Source: an uncultured Phycisphaerales bacterium (GTDB taxonomy: Bacteria > Planctomycetota > Phycisphaerae > WQYP01). From it: 7,451 bases of DNA. The notes under the pieces are model-generated. The model searched no databases. It worked only from the letters and a program-made list of their open reading frames with translations, and was not told where the DNA came from. How positions within the stretch are numbered: the stretch's first letter is position 1; the number at the start of each line of letters is the position of its first letter. The stretch is taken from positions 1 through 7,451 of the forward strand of contig CALCHA010000597.1 in NCBI GenBank assembly GCA_937901265.1. The letters are read 5' to 3'. A program made the translations under genes and the position numbers. Below, piece after piece: positions 5,777-7,451 of the stretch.

Positions 5777-6681
5777 GCGCGACGCGGACGCGGATCAAGG
5801 TCGGCCGGCGAGAGCTGGAGGTGTCCAATCTTGACAAGGTGTACTACCCCGAGACGGGGTTCACCAAGGGGCAGGTGATCGACTACTACGCGCGCATCGC
5901 CAAGGTGATGGTGCCGCACCTGAAGGGGCGGCCGGTGACGTTGAAGCGTTATCCCTCGGGCGTGGCGGGCATGTTCTTCTTCGAGAAGCGCTGTCCCAGC
6001 TACAAGCCCGACTGGATCAAGACGGCGACGCTGTGGTCGAAGCACAACGAGGATTACCTGGCGTTTTGCACGCTCGATGAGCCGGCGGCGCTGGTGTGGG
6101 TGGCGAACCTGGCGGCGATCGAGCTGCACACGCTGCTGGCCAAGGGTGCGAAGCCGGAGGTGCCGACGTGTGTGGCGTTCGACTTTGATCCCGGCCCGCC
6201 GGCGGGGCGATTGGAGGCGGCGAAGGTGCTGCTGACGGTGCGGGAAGCCCTCGATCATCTGGGCCTTGAAGCCTTTCCCAAGACCTCCGGGGGCAAGGGG
6301 GTGCACATGTACGTGCCGCTGAATACCAAGACCAGCTTCGAGCAGACGAAGCACTTCGCGGAGAGCTTCGCCCGGGTGCTGGAGGAGCACCATCCGGAGC
6401 TGGTGACGGCGAACATGCTTAAAAGCAAGCGGGAGGGGCGGGTGTTCATGGATTGGTCGCAGAACGACGCCCACAAGACAACGGTGTGCGTGTATTCGCT
6501 GCGCGCGCGGAGCGAGCCGACGGTGAGCACGCCCGTCACGTGGGAGGAACTGGAGAAGGCGGTGAAGAAGAAGGATCCGGAGATGCTGGTGTTCACGGCA
6601 CCGCAGGTCCTGGAGCGCGTCGAAAAGCTTGGCGACCTCTTCGCCCCGGTGCTCAAAATGAAACAGAAACTTCCCGGCTGA
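5773..6681 (+). CDS. ligD: LigD-type NHEJ polymerase/primase (PolDom)
   Basis: Encodes 302 residues, about the size of an isolated LigD polymerase domain (archaeo-eukaryotic primase fold). It adds nucleotides, preferring ribonucleotides in known homologues, to fill gaps before ligation. Visible motifs: LDKVYYPETGFTKGQVIDYY (20-39) and PVTLKRYPSGVAG (54-66) of the family N-terminus, two metal-binding Asp in FDFDPGP (Asp137, Asp139), the SGGKGVH motif (172-178) including His178, and the third Asp in RVFMDWSQN (Asp227). All catalytic residues are present. There is no ligase or 3'-phosphoesterase module in this protein. It starts inside the ku stop (ATGA overlap), so the two are probably translated together. 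No T-rich terminator is visible after its TGA. Confidence 0.95.
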   Translation: MSATRTRIKVGRRELEVSNLDKVYYPETGFTKGQVIDYYARIAKVMVPHLKGRPVTLKRYPSGVAGMFFFEKRCPSYKPDWIKTATLWSKHNEDYLAFCTLDEPAALVWVANLAAIELHTLLAKGAKPEVPTCVAFDFDPGPPAGRLEAAKVLLTVREALDHLGLEAFPKTSGGKGVHMYVPLNTKTSFEQTKHFAESFARVLEEHHPELVTANMLKSKREGRVFMDWSQNDAHKTTVCVYSLRARSEPTVSTPVTWEELEKAVKKKDPEMLVFTAPQVLERVEKLGDLFAPVLKMKQKLPG

Positions 6682-6802
6682 GCATCCGCGTACCGCCCCT
6701 CAGACGGCGTTCGACACGGCACTTTCCCCGCCCCGGCGCCCCACCCTTCGATCTTTGCCGACTTTCCTATAAAAGAATCTGGCTTCGCGCCAAATTTCAC
6801 GC

Positions 6803-6834
6803 TTGACGCCGGGCGCGCAACTCGCTTTGATAAT
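6803..6834 (+). promoter_or_regulatory. Candidate sigma-70 promoter for pilM
   Basis: TTGACG (6803-6808) matches the -35 consensus at 5 of 6 positions, and GATAAT (6829-6834) matches the -10 at 5 of 6. The spacer is 20 bases, longer than the usual 16-18, which weakens the call. Transcription would start near 6841. A second -10-like TATAAA lies at 6768-6773 with a poor TTCGAT 15 bases upstream, so tandem promoters are possible. Confidence 0.4.
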
Positions 6835-6840
6835 CAGCAG

Positions 6841-6877
6841 CCCTCCCGCGCGGTTGCGATGGCACGTGCCGCGAGGG
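6841..6877 (+). other. Stem-loop in the pilM leader
   Basis: CCCTC (6841-6845) can pair with GAGGG (6873-6877), and CGCGG (6849-6853) with CCGCG (6869-6873), separated by a small bulge; base 6873 can join only one of the two. The loop includes part of the palindrome GGCACGTGCC (6861-6870). It would lie right at the 5' end of the transcript from the 6803-6834 promoter, where stem-loops often protect mRNA. No T-run follows, so it is not a terminator. Confidence 0.3.
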
Positions 6878-7168
6878 GTGGTCACCGATGGTTTGCGTGG
6901 CGGTTTGTTTTTCATACGTCCCCTGGCGGCTGGTGGAATTAGTCATCTCGTTCGTGCGCGGGACCTTATCCTGTCCGTTATTCCGCGACGACCTCCTCTC
7001 CCGATTCCGCTGACGACAGGCGCAGGCTCGTAAGCTTCCCGTGGCACGTGGTTTTTCGCGATGCCGGGGTCGAGCCGTTCGTGACCTTCGCATTGATGCA
7101 AATAGTTGCCACACCCCCCTCTTCCGTTTACGCTCCCCGATCTCGCGGGACGCAAAGGAGGTCGCACA

Positions 7169-7451
7169 ATGGCAGGCGCACAATCATCCTGGGGCATCGA
7201 CATCGGCACGATGAGCCTGAAGGCCATCAAGCTGCGGAAGGATGGCGATCGGGTGCAGGTCGAAGCGCTCGACGTGATCGATCATGACCTGCCGCTGTCG
7301 GACCCCACCGCCAACCGCGACGAGGTGATCCGCAAATCGCTGTCGCGTTTTCTGGAGCGGCACTCGACCCGGCGTGACGCGGTGTTCGTCAGCGTCGCGG
7401 GATCCATGGCCTTTTCCCGCTTCTTGCAGCTGCCGCCGGTCGAGCCCAAGA
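7169..7451 (+). CDS. pilM: PilM-like type IV pilus assembly ATPase, N-terminal part
   Basis: Ninety-four codons are present before the window ends; the gene continues beyond. The start has AAAGGAGG 7 bases upstream of the ATG. PilM is a cytoplasmic actin-like (FtsA-fold) protein that binds ATP and anchors PilN and PilO of the type IV pilus or type II secretion inner-membrane platform. The first nucleotide-binding loop is seen in SWGIDIGTMSLKAIKL (7-22), followed by a strand-turn (VQVEALDVIDHDLP), a helix (NRDEVIRKSLSRFLERH), the VFVSVAGSMAFSRF strand and an LPPVEPK segment at the edge. This combination is what I associate with PilM proteins of Planctomycetota. FtsA or another member of the fold is less likely given the LPPVEPK segment. 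Downstream pil genes would be expected outside the window. Confidence 0.85.
   Translation, partial: MAGAQSSWGIDIGTMSLKAIKLRKDGDRVQVEALDVIDHDLPLSDPTANRDEVIRKSLSRFLERHSTRRDAVFVSVAGSMAFSRFLQLPPVEPK

Larger units (their letters stand above)
6682..7168. other. Intergenic region and leader before pilM
   Basis: This 487-base stretch holds no gene I can support. It contains -10-like elements (TATAAA at 6768-6773; GATAAT at 6829-6834 with a TTGACG upstream), a stem-loop at about 6841-6877, two copies of GGCACGTG (6861-6868 and 7043-7050), and a sequence at 6989-6997 complementary to the pilM ribosome binding site. A 27-codon open frame at 6859-6942 has no ribosome binding site. If transcription starts near 6841 the pilM leader would be about 330 bases, unusually long compared with the other genes here. 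Confidence 0.6.

Noticed and set aside
5503..6474. Long minus-strand open frame across ku and the polymerase gene.
   Set aside because: It is antisense to two genes with complete family motifs, and its product is Arg/His/Leu-rich with no domain.
7147..7165. GGGACGCAAAG next to the pilM start resembles the 3' conserved part of the c-di-GMP-I (GEMM) riboswitch, tempting because c-di-GMP often controls pili.
   Set aside because: The other conserved half (GCACAGGGCAAACC-like) is absent from the preceding 60 bases, and the matching bases run straight into the Shine-Dalgarno sequence. The match is too short to support a riboswitch.
1..7451. CRISPR arrays, tRNA or rRNA genes, insertion sequences, attachment sites and defence-type gene sets.
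   Set aside because: I saw no regularly spaced repeats, no cloverleaf with a CCA end, no transposase or integrase motifs and no terminal inverted repeats around any gene.

Overview
This is a GC-rich bacterial window with strong Shine-Dalgarno sequences before most genes. The best lineage clue is the partial gene at the right edge, a PilM-like protein whose N-terminus (WGIDIG near the start, then FSRFLQLPPVEPK at the cut) resembles PilM proteins I associate with Planctomycetota, perhaps Phycisphaerae. A bTHX-type ribosomal peptide and a Ku/LigD system built from separate genes fit such an organism. The assignment is inference from recognition, not a database match.

Layout from left to right. 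Bases 1-106 hold two tandem GC-rich hairpins, possibly the last codons of an upstream gene, and a short promoter region. Next come a small membrane protein of unknown function (107-700) and a membrane-anchored alpha/beta hydrolase (775-1692). An extended -10 promoter then precedes a very short gene for a 30S ribosomal protein bTHX-like peptide (1813-1923), followed by an unknown 98-residue protein (1968-2264). On the minus strand, convergent with these, is an ATP-grasp enzyme of unknown substrate (2286-3440). A roughly 400-base G-rich non-coding stretch, with a potential G-quadruplex, separates it from the divergent repair operon.

The core of the window is a bacterial non-homologous end-joining operon on the plus strand: an ATP-dependent DNA ligase of the LigD ligase-domain type (about 3842-4834), Ku (4877-5776) and a LigD polymerase/primase-domain protein (5773-6681, overlapping ku by 4 bases). 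Together they would bind broken ends (Ku), fill or extend them (polymerase) and seal them (ligase). The parts that are fused into one LigD in Pseudomonas or Mycobacterium are separate genes here, and no 3'-phosphoesterase module is visible in the window.

The last segment is a 487-base intergenic region with candidate promoters, a stem-loop and a stretch complementary to the pilM ribosome binding site. It leads into the first 94 codons of a pilM-like gene (7169 to the edge). I see no mobile element, CRISPR array, tRNA or rRNA. Nothing here amounts to a clearly undescribed system. The most notable points are the split NHEJ operon, the unannotated-size bTHX gene and the structured pilM leader.
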